DNA of 64,000 nucleotides, taken from Asterella californica (taxonomy: Eukaryota > Streptophyta > Marchantiopsida > Marchantiales > Aytoniaceae). Both the position numbers and the translations under genes were made by a program. The stretch is taken from assembly GCA_036924285.1 (NCBI GenBank), contig JAYKYS010000009.1:5456001-5520000 (forward strand), written 5' to 3'. Shown here piece by piece: positions 11,468 to 26,778 of this stretch; position 1 is the stretch's first letter; every line of letters starts with the position of its first letter. The notes under the pieces are model-generated. The model was not told the origin of the DNA. It searched no databases and saw only the letters and a list, made by a program, of their open reading frames with translations.

Positions 11468-12722
11468 TGTCACGCTACTTGGCGGCTACATGCTTAACTT
11501 CTACTCTGACGCTTGAGTTTAGTAGTTCTAGAAGTTAGCTTATATTACTTCTAGCCGCTTATGTATATGTTTGACACCTTTGCATACGGTGTTAACACTA
11601 TTTTGAGTCTTAGTAGGTTGATTACCATGTTGATAGGGCTTAAGCTCATGGGTTGTATTTGCGTGTCGCCCATGCACGCTTTCTAGCTGATTTAAGTTAT
11701 TTTTCGGGGCTGCGTGTCGTTTTAGGTAGTTTAAGTTTTACGCTGGCACTCTAGGGAGCTTGACGTGGTAGCCTATGAGTAAAACTAAGTTGCCACGTGG
11801 TTTAGGGTACTAAAGGACAACCAAGTGGAGCTATGAACTCCCATTGGTTTGTTTTTGTCTTTTGTTAAACTCTAAATTTAAAAATAGAGCTCTAGAGTGG
11901 AGTTCGAGCATTTGGTGAGGGATATTCAAAATCTGAGAGCACAGGGAGAGAGAGGTCGTCATGCCAAGAACTTCCAGTGAAATTTTCGATCGATTTGAGT
12001 CAATAAAGACTAAGTTATGATCAATCGAAGTTCGAATTGTGCCAGAATTGAATCATTTTTGTTGGATTTAGGGTTTTCAGTGTCACTTGCAGCAGATTTG
12101 AGGAAATTTCTTCAAAACTTCGAGGTTGTGTTCTCTGCAAGCAGGGCTACAATTTCCCAAAAAGTTTCGCATCGATTGAGTGACTGAGTAATTCAGGGCG
12201 GCCGCTGAAGCTGGAGGGGTCTGGAAAGCTCTTAATCTAGAGCAGCGACTTCAGAGGAGGAGATCTGGAGTTCTGTGTACATTCAGCACCCTGTAGACTG
12301 CAAATCCTGTAAGAAACTTTGAAATTGATCAAGCCAAACTCCTGTTATAGGTCGAAATAGCCAGCTAGGTACCAGAAATTGCCGTAGTTTTCTTGCTCAG
12401 AACTTTTCTGTCCATATCTCCGTGTCAGAATTTGATCTCAGGCTGAAACTTCGTGTGTGAGTTCAGTAGTACCTCATTTACATGTAGGGGAAGTTTAGAA
12501 GTCTAAACCTTCATAGTTTTCTTCTCCGTGAGTGTCAAAGTTCGCCACCGGATCCTATTACTGCCAGCTAGACCTGAATTTCGCTTTCTGAGCATATTAC
12601 TAGATCTTAGACATCTGTGTGAGTGTTTATAGCCCTATTGTGACCTGAAAGCCAACCTCTTGAGTAGACAACCACAGCCAGAAGCCCTGCGCTTTCCTAG
12701 GTAGACGGATAACACTCCGACA
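11468..12722 (+). repeat. E2 5' LTR
   Basis: Starts TGTCACGCTACTTGGCGG and ends ACACTCCGACA. 1255 bp. It is near-identical to 18679-19819 for the first 660 bp. It then has about 130 bp (12137-12275) that the 3' LTR lacks, where the 3' copy has a short different segment. Confidence 0.9.
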
Positions 12723-12733
12723 TACTCTCTTTT

Positions 12734-12751
12734 TGGTGAACTCGGCGTGAA
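12734..12751 (+). promoter_or_regulatory. Primer binding site of E2
   Basis: TGGTGAACTCGGCGTGAA, 11 nt past the LTR end. One base differs from E1. The tRNA was not identified. Confidence 0.65.
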
Positions 12752-12798
12752 ACACCTAGGGTGGGAGTTTTCTTGAGAGTGTTATAGGATCAGATATC

Positions 12799-15168
12799 AT
12801 GGCCAACCAAGGATCATCAAGTGGAGCTGCTGCTGCTGCTCAGCAACCTGTTCAGTTGGATGCTGCTACGATGAAGATGTTCCAAGCTTTTTCCATGTTT
12901 ATGCAGCAGCAGCAGAGCACAGAGAGGAAGGAGGTATTAGCAACCAAGGCGTTGCACTCTGTGGTGCATCAGATGGACCAGTTCAAAGGTACAAATATTT
13001 CCAAGTATGTGCGATACTATGCTAGGGAGATGGAGGTGAACAAGGTACCTGAGAAGGAGATGGTGGAGAACTTTGAACTTGCAGTTGTCCCTGAGATTCG
13101 TGGGCGTGTGAAGGAGCTCAAGCAGCAGCAAGGACAGAGTTGGGAGAGCTTTATGCGAGCTTTGAAGGAGGAGTACTACACTGAAGACTCAGAGAGGGTG
13201 ACCAAGAGAACATTCTTGGAGTGGGTGGTGAAGTCTAACAAAGGTTTGTCTGTAAATGAGTTGTTAAGGGAGTTTGATCGTCAATATGCTCAGCTTTCTA
13301 GGACAGAAAAGCTTACATTAGAGGTTGAGAAGACCTAGCTTTTCCTACAAGCAGCGGACGTGACTATTCAGGAGAAGCTTGAGCTGTTGCTGGAAGACAA
13401 GAGTGAGGAGAGAGGATTGAAGACTGATTGGAAGGAGGTTGAAGAGGCTGTCTCTTTGCTGACCAAGAGATAGAGAAGAAGGGACAAGGTGGTGGTAAGT
13501 GAAGCAGCACCTCTGATAATTCTTGTCAAGCAGTTGCCTACTAAGCCTGCTTTGGTAATTGCTAGAGAGGAAGACTCGCCGCTTGATGAGTTGATTAAGG
13601 GTATGAAGGAGCTTAAGCTTAAGCTCACTAGGTTAGAAGAGAAGGAGCAGAATGTACAGCCAGCTATGCAGAGACCTCAGATGAGAGAAGGCTTTGTTCA
13701 TCGTTGTATATGGTGTGATAGCCTAGACCATGTAAGAGATTGTGGGGAGTTTTCAGATGCATTGAGGAAGGATCTGATCTTCTTCAAAGATGGTAAGATC
13801 CATCTGAGAGAGACTGGGATGATGTTGGGAACCAACTTTGGCAAGGGTGGTATGAAGAGACTTGTGAATGAGATATCAGCATCACATGCTGTTTCTCTTG
13901 TGAATGCTGCTATGTGTGGAGTGAAAGTGGAGATGGAGAGAGAGAAAGGGACTACTGGGTTGTGGTCAGATGTAGTGCGGTCTGTAGCTAGAACAGAGCT
14001 AGACAAAGATGTGCTACGAAGGGTTGGCAACTCAATTAGAGAAACTACAGGATGGAATGACCTTGTGGATACCATGTCAGTGCATGCTTATGTTGCAAGA
14101 AGTCAGCATGAAGCTGTACTAGAAGAAAAACGCAGGAGGGAGGATGCAGGTGAGGCTTCTACAGCCAAACGACCTGCTACAAGGAGTGAAAGGGCTAGAC
14201 CAGAGGCAAGGCAGGAGACAAAAACTACTCAGGAGGAGACTATGGAGGATCTACCACCTACAACACCAAAGGAGAAGGAGAGAAGCAAGGAGAAGGGTAA
14301 GATGCCTGCATATAAACTTCAGTCTGACATTGAGATTGCTACAGACCTGAAGCAGGTGTTAGAGAATCGTATCTTGAATGGGAAGGTTGAGTTTACTTTG
14401 GGTGAGATTCTTGGGATTGCAAAGCGTGAGTTCCATGAGGTTATCATAGATATCATCAAGAGGAAACGTCAGATTCTAGGCGAAGCAGCTACGCTGAACG
14501 CTCTAGGGACTAAATTGTCGGAGGATGGGGAAGATGAAATTGCTGGTTATTGCTCTCAAGTATCAGAGGGAAGATCAGATCAGCACGTGAGGTTTGAAGA
14601 TGAGGTGGAAGTATCACAGAAGAGTCATTATTCTCACAACCATTGGGCGAGAGCAACCACAGAGACCTTAGTGAAGCTGGGAGATCTAGAGGAACCTGTG
14701 GTGGCATTGATTGATCACGGCTCAGAGATTAATCTGATGTCTAAGGAGTTGTACAAGCGTGGGAGGTGGCCCATAGACACCGACCATGGATGGCTTATCC
14801 GTGCTGCCAACAACCAGCGGGGAGAACTATATGGTGCTTGCCCCAACATCAAGGTAACTGTGGGTGACATCAGTGACGTTCAGAATTTCTTTGTGCAAGA
14901 CATGTCAACTTATCCTATCATTCTAGGACAGCCTTACATTACTGCTGTTAGAATGGAGACACGAGTTATGGATGATGGTTCAGCCTATGCTAGGATACGT
15001 AGTAGAGACGGCAAAAGAGCTGTTCAGTTTTTGACCGTTGCTGCAGAACATGAGAGGAATTGTGATAGCTTGAGAGACCGTCCACTGCCTAAGATTACTC
15101 AGGAGTTTAGAGAGTCTAGGGGTTTTGGCAGAGTACCATTGAAGAGCGAGACTTCAACGGTACAGTAG
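12799..15168 (+). pseudogene. Gag-protease of E2 with two in-frame stops
   Basis: One frame from ATG 12799 to TAG 15166, broken by TAG at 13336 and 13471. It has an N-terminal poly-Ala/Gln segment, then a capsid-like helical region (ISKYVRYYAREMEV, SWESFMRALKEEYY). A knuckle-like CIWCDSLDHVRDC follows (C-x2-C-x4-H-x3-C, one residue short of the standard spacing), then a charged Lys/Glu linker. At the end is a retropepsin core VALIDHGSEINLMS, with D-H-G-S in place of the usual D-S/T-G, then YPIILGQPYI. The protease would process the polyprotein. The following pol lies in another frame (15.17-15.23 kb), so either a programmed shift or a mutation separates them. Confidence 0.78.
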
Positions 15169-15171
15169 AGC

Positions 15172-18100
15172 TAGGATTCTCGCCTGATCCAGTAGAGCAT
15201 GAAGCTTTATCCACTAGCTTCTTAGGATTGACGTCATATGGATCAGTGTGTTATAGGAAGGTTGAGAATCTGAAGAGGTTTGAGAAGCAACATGTGAAGT
15301 ATGTACAACAGTCTTTGAGAGATAGTGGAGAGTTAGCCGGAGATGAATACATATCTGGAGTGTTTGAAGAGCAATATTTGGCAGATACTATAGGGGAGTT
15401 GAAATCTATAGTAGAAAGTTCTATAGATGATGTAGATAGAGTGGTGGGAGTGAGCTCCAAGGAGCTTTATGATGTAATTGATAAGTTTATAGATCGACAA
15501 GAAGTGTATGTGGAGACCAAGTACAAGTCAGTGGCAAAGAAAGTCAAACCAATGGCTTTGCCTTTACCACTCGATTACAATCAGAAGATGGAGCAAGCTG
15601 CACGAGAACCGACTCTTAGAGGACCGAGAAGAATTGGGCACCAGTTTACAGAAACAACACGGAAGGACTTGAGGATTGGAGGTGATAGATTTCTTACTGA
15701 GCAAGAGAAGAAGAGCTTCAGGGAGATGCTATCTAGGCATGGTAAGGCGTTTGCGTTTGAGTCACATGAAGTAGGATGTGTAGATCCAAGTGTAGTTGCA
15801 CCTATGGTAATCTTTACTATATCGCATGTGCCTTGGAATCTACGTCTTATCCCTGTAACTAAAGCTCATCTACCAAAGTTGATAGACTTGCTCAATGAGA
15901 GGATTAGGATGGGTATCTTGGAACCATCTATAGCTCCCTACTCTAGCAGATGGTTTACTGTTCCGAAGAAGAGTGGAGCTTTGAGATTCATTCAAGATAT
16001 GCAGCCAGTTAACAAGGTGACTATCAGGAATATGGGTATAGGACCTATTGTAGACGAGTTTGCAGAGGCTTTTGCTGGTCGTGCTATCTATTCAATGAGA
16101 GACTTATATTCAGGTTACGATCAGTTTCAGTTATCCTCTGAGAGTAGAGACTTGACTACAATGAGGACACCTTTGGGGTTACTAAGGATGTGCACCTTGC
16201 CACAAGGTGCTACCAATTCTGTAGCACATATGATGAATGGCATGAATAAAGTTTTGAGGGATTTCATTCCTGAAAAAACTATGCCATTCCTTGATGATGT
16301 GCCGATCAAAGGTTGTGTTGAGGAGGAGAAGAATGAGATAATGGATCAGAGGAGGTGCCGTAAGTTTGTTGCGGATCACATAGCCGACTGTGATAAGATA
16401 TTGAGTCGACTGGAGGAGGTTCATTTGACTTTATCAGGAGCAAAGTCTGTATTTGGAGAACATGAGGTGTTAATAGTGGGACATCTGTGTGGATCTTATG
16501 GTCGGAAACCTTGTCCAAACAAGGTTGATGCCATCCGAAGGATGAAAGAGACATGTGGATCTGTTACTGAGGTGAGAAGGTTTCTAGGTGCATGTGTGTT
16601 TTATCATATATGGATTCCACACTTTGCACATGTAGCAGATCCGTTGTACAAGTTGTTGAGGAAGGGGCAAAGATTTCAGTGGCAAGAGGAGCAAAGCGAG
16701 TCTATGAAGAAGTTGAATGATCTGTTGTCTTCACCACCAACTCTACGGAAGGTAACATATGAGTTGGGCATACCTGTTATCCTTACTGTTGATACTAGTC
16801 CTATTGGCATTGGGTGGGCTATAGGACAAGATGATAAGGATGGAAATAGATATGTGGTGCGTTTTGGTGCTAAGGTCTTAAGTTCACGGCAGAGAGACTA
16901 CCCTCAGGTCAAGAGAGAGCTATGGGGAGTAGTTATTGCGATGAAGAGTGATAAGGAATACTTGATAGGAGCACATGTGGTTGTGCAGACAGATTGCTTA
17001 CCTCTCTTGGGAATGATAACTAGCTGTACAACTCCAGATATTGCTATGTTGAGGTGGATAGCATATATCAAGTCCTTGAACCCAGAGTTTAGACATATTG
17101 CAGAAAAAGACAATCCTGTGGCAAATATGTTATCAAGGGCTAGATATTACGATGAGAAAGAAATGATAGATGATCAGGAGGATGTGGGAACAGAGTTCTA
17201 TTCTAGTGCTCTTGCTAGAAGGGATAGAAGCTGTTTTGCAGCCTCGTTGGAGTTTTTTGAGGAAACTGTGTATGATGGCGAGTGGTTGGATCTTGGGCGC
17301 TATTTGAGTTCACTGGAAAGACAAGAAGGCTGGTCCGATGCAGATTTAAAGAGGATCCGTAGAATAGCTTATGATTACTTTTTACATGGAGGACATCTAT
17401 GGAAGCGCCCTAAGCTACAAGGAGGTATACCGCAACGGGTGGTATGTGACTTGGGATTGCAGCAGCAGCTGATCAAGGAGTTTCATGAGAGTCTATAAGC
17501 CGGTCATAGAGGAGTTTGGGCAACATTTGCCAAGATGAAGGAGAAGTATTGGTGGAAGGCTATGTATAAGGATGTAGTACAGTTTGTTTCATCCTGTATA
17601 CCCTGCCAGATGTATTCCAACGTACGTCATCGTGATGGATTGCATCCTACTTATCCTTTAGCCATTCATTACAAATGGGTAGTTGATCTGGTAACTATGC
17701 CAATTGGACTTGGACAAATGAGGTATCTAGTCTTGGCTAGAGAAGATCTATCTAACCAAGTCGACGGTCGTGCCCTGAGGACGAAGACCACTGCTAGTGT
17801 CTACCGCTTTCTACTTGAAGATGTTATTTGTAGGTATGGGTGTGTGGGAAAGATCACTGCAGACAGGGGCGAGCTGGATTCACAAGAAGCAGTTGAGTTC
17901 TTCAAGCGATTGGGAATCAAGTTGGAGTTAACCACTGCTTACAATCCTGAAGGGAATGACAAGAGCGAAAGATGTCATCCGCCAATCATCAAAGCTTTGG
18001 TAAAAGCTTGCAAGGGTAAGATCCGTGAATGGCCTAGACTGCTACCGTTTGCTTTATGGGCAGACCGTACAACTCATAGTACCGTTACAGGTTACATGCC

Positions 18101-18632
18101 AGAAGAATTGATACTAGGACAGAAACCTGTGATGCCGATTGAGGAGGTTGTGCCTACTTGGAATGTTTTGCCATGGGAAGATGGTAGAAGTACGAAGGAT
18201 CTTCTTGCATTAAGGATCCAGCAGTTAGAACGAAGACCTGAGGATGTTGCCAAAGCTGTCGAAAGATTAAAGATTGCTAGAGAGAGAAACAAAGGCAGAT
18301 TTGATAGAACGCATAGATTACGACCCAAACCAGTTAAAGAAGGTGATTGGGTGTTAGTCTATGATAGTAGTCTTGATAATCAACATAGCACTATCATGAA
18401 GTTCTCCAAGAGATTGTTTGGACCTTATGTGGTGTTAGAAGTTTATGATAATGCCACATACTCCTTGAGAGAGTTAGATGGTGCAGTGTTCAAGATACCA
18501 GTCGCAGGAAAGAGAATCAAGCTCTTTAGGAGGAGAGGGGAGGATCATAACGTTGCAGAGTTTACAGAGGACGAAGCTGAAGACTCAATGCATGTTGAAG
18601 ATGAGTTTGAAGCCGAAGCTGAAGAGTCTTGA
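15172..18632 (+). pseudogene. Pol of E2: reverse transcriptase, RNase H, integrase
   Basis: Frame 15228-17498 is followed, after one in-frame TAA at 17496, by 17535-18632 in the same frame. RT motifs: PYSSRWFTVPKKSG, FIQDMQPVNKVT, LYSGYDQFQL, LPQGATNSVA and catalytic FLDDVPIKG (F-L-D-D). RNase H: VILTVDTSPIGIGWAIG, SRQRDYPQVKRELWGV, VVVQTDCLPLLGM. Integrase: His pair around the TAA with C-x2-C in SCIPCQMYS, then D in VVDLVTMPIG, D in ITADRGELD and E in EGNDKSERC, completing the D,D,E triad. The F-x-DD-V/I-P-I/V-K-G context is one I associate with a Ty3 group common in fungi and also found in early plants. No chromodomain was seen; the acidic C-terminus (EDEAEDSMHVEDE) follows a GPYVVLEVYDNATYSL SH3-like segment. 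Confidence 0.85.
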
Positions 18633-18644
18633 TCTGGATGGCAC

Positions 18645-18678
18645 ATACCGGAGGATGTGCAGGCTCAGAGGGGGTGGA
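18645..18678 (+). promoter_or_regulatory. Polypurine tract of E2
   Basis: Purine-rich run agagggggtggatg directly before the 3' LTR. The upstream ataccggaggatg is shared with E1. Confidence 0.6.
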
Positions 18679-19819
18679 TGTCGCGCTACTTGGCGGCTAC
18701 ATGCTTAACTTCTACTCTGACGCTTGAGTTTAGTAGTTCTAGAAGTTAGCTTATATTACTTCTAGCCGCTTATGTATATGTTTGACACCTTTGCATACGG
18801 TGTTAACACTATTTTGAGTCTTAGTAGGTTGATTACCATGTTGATAGGGCTTAAGCTCATGGGTTGTATTTGCGTGTCGCCCATGCACGCTTTCTAGCTG
18901 ATTTAAGTTATTTTTCAGGGCTGCGTGTCGTTTTAGGTAGTTTAAGTTTTACGCTGGCACTCTAGGGAGCTTGACGTGGTAGCCTATGAGTAAAACTAAG
19001 TTGCCACGTGGTTTAGGGTACTAAAGGACAACCAAGTGGAGCTATGAACTCCCATTGGTTTGTTTTTGTCTTTTGTTAAACTCTAAATTTAAAAACAGAG
19101 CTCTAGAGTGGAGTTCGAGCATTTGGTGAGGGATCTTCAAAATCTGAGAGCACAGGGAGAGAGAGGTCGTCATGCCAAGCACTTCCAGTGAAATTTTCGA
19201 TCGATTTGAGTCAATAAAGACGAAGTTATGACCAATTGAAGTTCGGATTGTGCCAGAATTGAATCATTTTTGTTGGATTTAGGGTTTTCAGTGTCATTTG
19301 CAGCAGATTTGAGGAAATTGCTTCAAAACTTCGAGGTTGTGTTCTGTGTACATTTAGGAGTCCCAACTTCACATGGAGGTTCAGCACCCTGTAGACTGCA
19401 AATCCTGTAAGAAACTTCGAAATTGATCGAGCCAAACTCCTGTTATAGGTCGAAATAGCCAGCTAGGTACCAGAAATTACCGTAGTTTTCTTGCTCATAA
19501 CGTTTCTGTCCATATCTCCGTGTCAGAATTTGATCTCAGGCTGAAACTTCGTGTGTGAGTTCAGTAGTACTCATTTACATGTAGGGGAAGTTTAGAAGGC
19601 TAAACCTTCATAGTTTTCTTCTCCATGAGTGTCAAAGTTCGTCGCCGGATCCTATTACTGTCAACTAGACCTGAATTTCGCTTTCTGAGCATATTACTAG
19701 ATCTTAGACATCTGTGTGAGTGTTTATAGCCCTATTGTGACCTGAAAGCCAACCTCTTGAGTAGACAACCACAGCTAGAAGCCTGGCGCTTTCCTAGGTA
19801 GACGGAGCACACTCCGACA
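18679..19819 (+). repeat. E2 3' LTR
   Basis: Starts TGTCGCGCTACTTGGCGG and ends ACACTCCGACA, followed by CCGT. 1141 bp. The difference from the 5' LTR is mostly one replaced block near 19342. Confidence 0.9.
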
Positions 19820-19823
19820 CCGT

Positions 19824-19962
19824 TGGTATGATGGAGTGAGTACATACCGTTTATCATCGTGGTACACTTGTGTATATGTATGATATCGTCCATGTGTTAT
19901 GTGTATGTGTGGTGTACCTATGACAGCGATGTATGTTGTGTAGCGATGACTATGTGCACGAC
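19824..19962 (+). repeat. Second half of remnant A LTR-like piece, ending in the GT-rich unit
   Basis: After the CCGT that closes E2, the sequence continues as 29.94-30.08 kb does: a short AT-richer link, then tggtacacttgtgtatatg through gtgcacgaca. Together with 5177-5435 it makes an LTR-like piece of about 400 bp, starting TGTCACG and ending GCACGACA. Confidence 0.6.
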
Positions 19963-23894
<3,932 letters not shown>

Positions 23895-23991
23895 GTGGGT
23901 TCATTGCCAGAGAATTTAGGCAGAGCAGATTGCCGTGATAGTGCCACGTTTTGCAAGTGGTAACCTGTTTTAGGGTTAGGGACGATGTGTT

Positions 23992-24250
23992 TGGGATTTC
24001 GTGTTGGAGCGCCCAGGTAATAGTGTTGGCAGAGAAAGGAGAGCCAAGTCCATAGGCGGGATCCAACATCATGTGACTAAGGAGGATGCCATGAAGTGTT
24101 TTCAGGTCCAGTACGAGGGAGTAATTTTGAACGAGTCCCAGGTTGTCGCTTAATTGATGTCATTGCCAGAGATTTAGGCAGTGGAGATGGCCGTGATAGT
24201 TCCACGTGTTTGCAAGTGGGAACCTGTTTTAGGTTTAGCAACTTGTTGTT
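23992..24250 (+). pseudogene. Duplicated 3' fragment of the L11 gene
   Basis: Repeats the last about 165 bp of the L11 coding region plus about 100 bp of its 3' flank, offset by about 260-268 bp. Matching landmarks: cgtgttggagcg, agagccaagtcc, catcatgtgactaagga, and ttgaacgagtcccaggttgt ending at a TAA. The 3' flank 'cattgccagaga' and 'ggcagtggagatggccgtga' is repeated too. It has no start and is not a gene. The copied 3' flank shows a DNA-level tandem duplication, not retroposition. Confidence 0.85.
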
Positions 24251-26770
24251 TGTGTTTCATTGTGTTAACACAAAAGCGTGTTTGCGGCTTCTCAACTTAG
24301 ACCATTAATTCCATGCAAGTTACATATGGTTCGATCCAAGGATGTTGCTGACTCCAAAATATCCTTTTTTGCATGAGAAGGTGGTTGGCTCTAATATTTG
24401 TAGGAATATTGGACTACTGGATAATTTTCTAGAAATATTGGACTAATGAATAGTTGTAGGAGACCGAACAGCTCTACATCCACCCTTCATAAAAGAACAC
24501 GGATAGAGAAGCTTGTGGGCTTTGGTGATTGTCAACAGTCGAAAACTTCTGAATCAACATTCGCAGATTATTTCACAAACAGGGACATCGACTAGATTAG
24601 TGACTAGAACATACGCTGGCGCCTCACGAATCGACTGAAATAATGAATTCAAACAGCTCCACAGTGGATAGAAAATTGAATGACTGCGCAAGGCGTTTCA
24701 AGGTTAAGCGAGTGTCTTCCCCGAGGGGCTGCGCATCGCCAGCTGCTGGTATCATCGGATGGACAGGACGTCCGCCTTAGCGGCAACAGTTGCTGACTTC
24801 TTCAGTTAGCGACGCAATACCGGTCCTCAGGAGAGGTATAATTTAGTTTCTCTTTCGTCCAAAGTCTCAGACGGTGTGTTTCTTGTGTTGAATGTGCGAC
24901 AATTGAGCTCCGTCATGGGCATTTGTTACAACTCTGGATCTTTCAGATACATGTGTTAGTTTGAATCCAGGCTAGAAACTTTAATATCTGCTGTAGGGGA
25001 CTGTAGCGGAAATTTCATCGGTGAGGCAGAAAGTGAGTTTTTGTAGATTTCCAGTTCCGCTACGTGTGTCATGTGGCCTGTGGAACTGTATGTTCCCAAC
25101 ATGTCATGGACAAGTTGAAATGTAGCAGCTTGAACTCTTAAAAGTCTAAGATTTTGGGAGCAACATTTCCTAAGCTCTCCTTACAACTTCTTCAGCGTTT
25201 TATGTATGTAGCACTAAATTTTAGCTCCAAGCAAGAAAACCTGTACCCGGATACACCAACAGTCCGCCAGGCAGGGTCGAATTCGCATTTCCTCCTCATC
25301 ACAAGGGGAACGTCGCGACCGAATCCTAAACCGCTGATCACGTCGAGGCTTCCTGACACTGCCAAACTGCTGCGCCTAGCAACACAACATACAGAATGCA
25401 CAGGCCTGAAAACCAAGTTCATATACTAATGCAAGCTCGCTGTTGTGTATGATTTATATGCCATGCACACTAGTAGAAACACGGAAGTGATGTTCGGTAA
25501 ATAAGAGTTATTTGAAATCCATCTCCGATTGTTAAAACCGGCGAGTACTGGTTACTTTGAGAGCATTTTGCGAACTGCTGCGTCAGAGGTTCCTTGTATA
25601 CATCAAGAACAACTAATATTCAAATCCAACAAAGTTACCTGACCAGAAGCAGTGGATAATACCGTAGTCTTACGAAGTAAACATCGCACTTATTCTTTAT
25701 TACTTCTTTCCCAAAAGAAGTTTGTGTTTGTGTTTAGTTTCGTTCATTGCGTGCTGGTCTCGTCGGATGCTAACCCGCGTGGCCACAGGTCGGAGCTGTA
25801 CGTCGAGGATTGAATCTTGTACCTGACACCAGTGAGTCACGGACAAACATCGCACATGAAACATTCCTAAAGCAACTGCAGCAGTTTACACCAAAACTTC
25901 ACACTACGGTAGCATTAGGGCCACTCAAACCTTGTCAGTAAAGGATACCAGTAATTATTGTAAAACTTTTTACAGGTTTTTGAAGTAAATTTTACATACC
26001 ACCTCCAAAGATGGTAGACGTAAATGATGTTTATAGAATATTTATAGAACATCAAATGACTACAAATAATGAATATTTAACAAACATCAAATGACTACAA
26101 ATCTTCGGTAGACGTAAATGATGTTTGCAGTTTATTCACGTAGATCTGATCTCTTTCGAACCATTGGAAAAAAATCCAATCGGGTGTTGATAAATATTCT
26201 ACCACATCGACCGTCTATAAATATTCTACCGCCTCTGACACAGTCTGACATTGAGACTTACGTCTTTTCATCTGGTTTTTTCTTGTAACTGTTGTTACTG
26301 GTTTAGGTTTGAGGCGTTGAAGAACTACCACGCTTTTCAACGCAAACTCTGAAACTTATATCATTCTTTTCACTGGTGCTACTCAGACAATCCCTTTTTG
26401 TCGTACGTAACTGAAAGGCCCTCTAAGTGTGAGGGAGTAAGTTCAATCCCTACTGTTTCTTTTCCTGTTGTGAGAGGTGCGGAACTATGCTGCGCGTCTA
26501 GGCTTAATACAAGCAGGAGCTGCTGCCCTTCCGCTGAATGAAGCCCCTCGGAGAGACTCAACACACGGGCAGATGTGGCTACCAACACTCCAATGCTTGT
26601 TTCGTTATTTAATCTAAAATGTAAATCAATCATTGTGGATCGACACAAGTACGCACGCAATAGTGTTTTTGGTTCTGAATCCAGAAGTTAAATTTTAAGC
26701 TGATTTGATTCTCTTGAGTTTCTAACCATAGGCATGACTGATTGGCGCATGATGGCACAGTGTCTATCAC
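24251..26770. other. Intergenic, no gene recognised
   Basis: Only short, unsupported ORFs. Near 26.05 kb there is a short local duplication (catcaaatgactacaaat twice within 45 bp) and tagacgtaaatgatgtttg appears twice. Nothing else could be assigned. Confidence 0.5.
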
Positions 26771-26778
26771 AATAGGTG

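Larger units (their letters stand above)
11468..19819 (+). mobile_element. E2: complete-length Ty3/Gypsy LTR element
   Basis: Two LTRs (11468-12722 and 18679-19819) flank gag, protease, RT, RNase H and integrase in Ty3 order. CCGT borders it on both sides (11464-11467, 19820-19823). In-frame stops at 13336, 13471 and 17496 and a frame change near 15.17 kb make this copy defective. It follows E1 directly, separated only by the shared CCGT. The long readable frames show it decayed less than element 0. Confidence 0.88.

Noticed and set aside
25154..25429. ORFs on both strands between L11 and the Harbinger pseudogene
   Set aside because: No recognisable motif, no splice or codon support, and similar length on both strands.
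26379..26660. Minus-strand ORF of 93 codons and a T-arm-like segment gtaagttcaatccctac near 26438
   Set aside because: No domain in the ORF. No cloverleaf can be drawn around the T-arm-like piece, so it is not called a tRNA.
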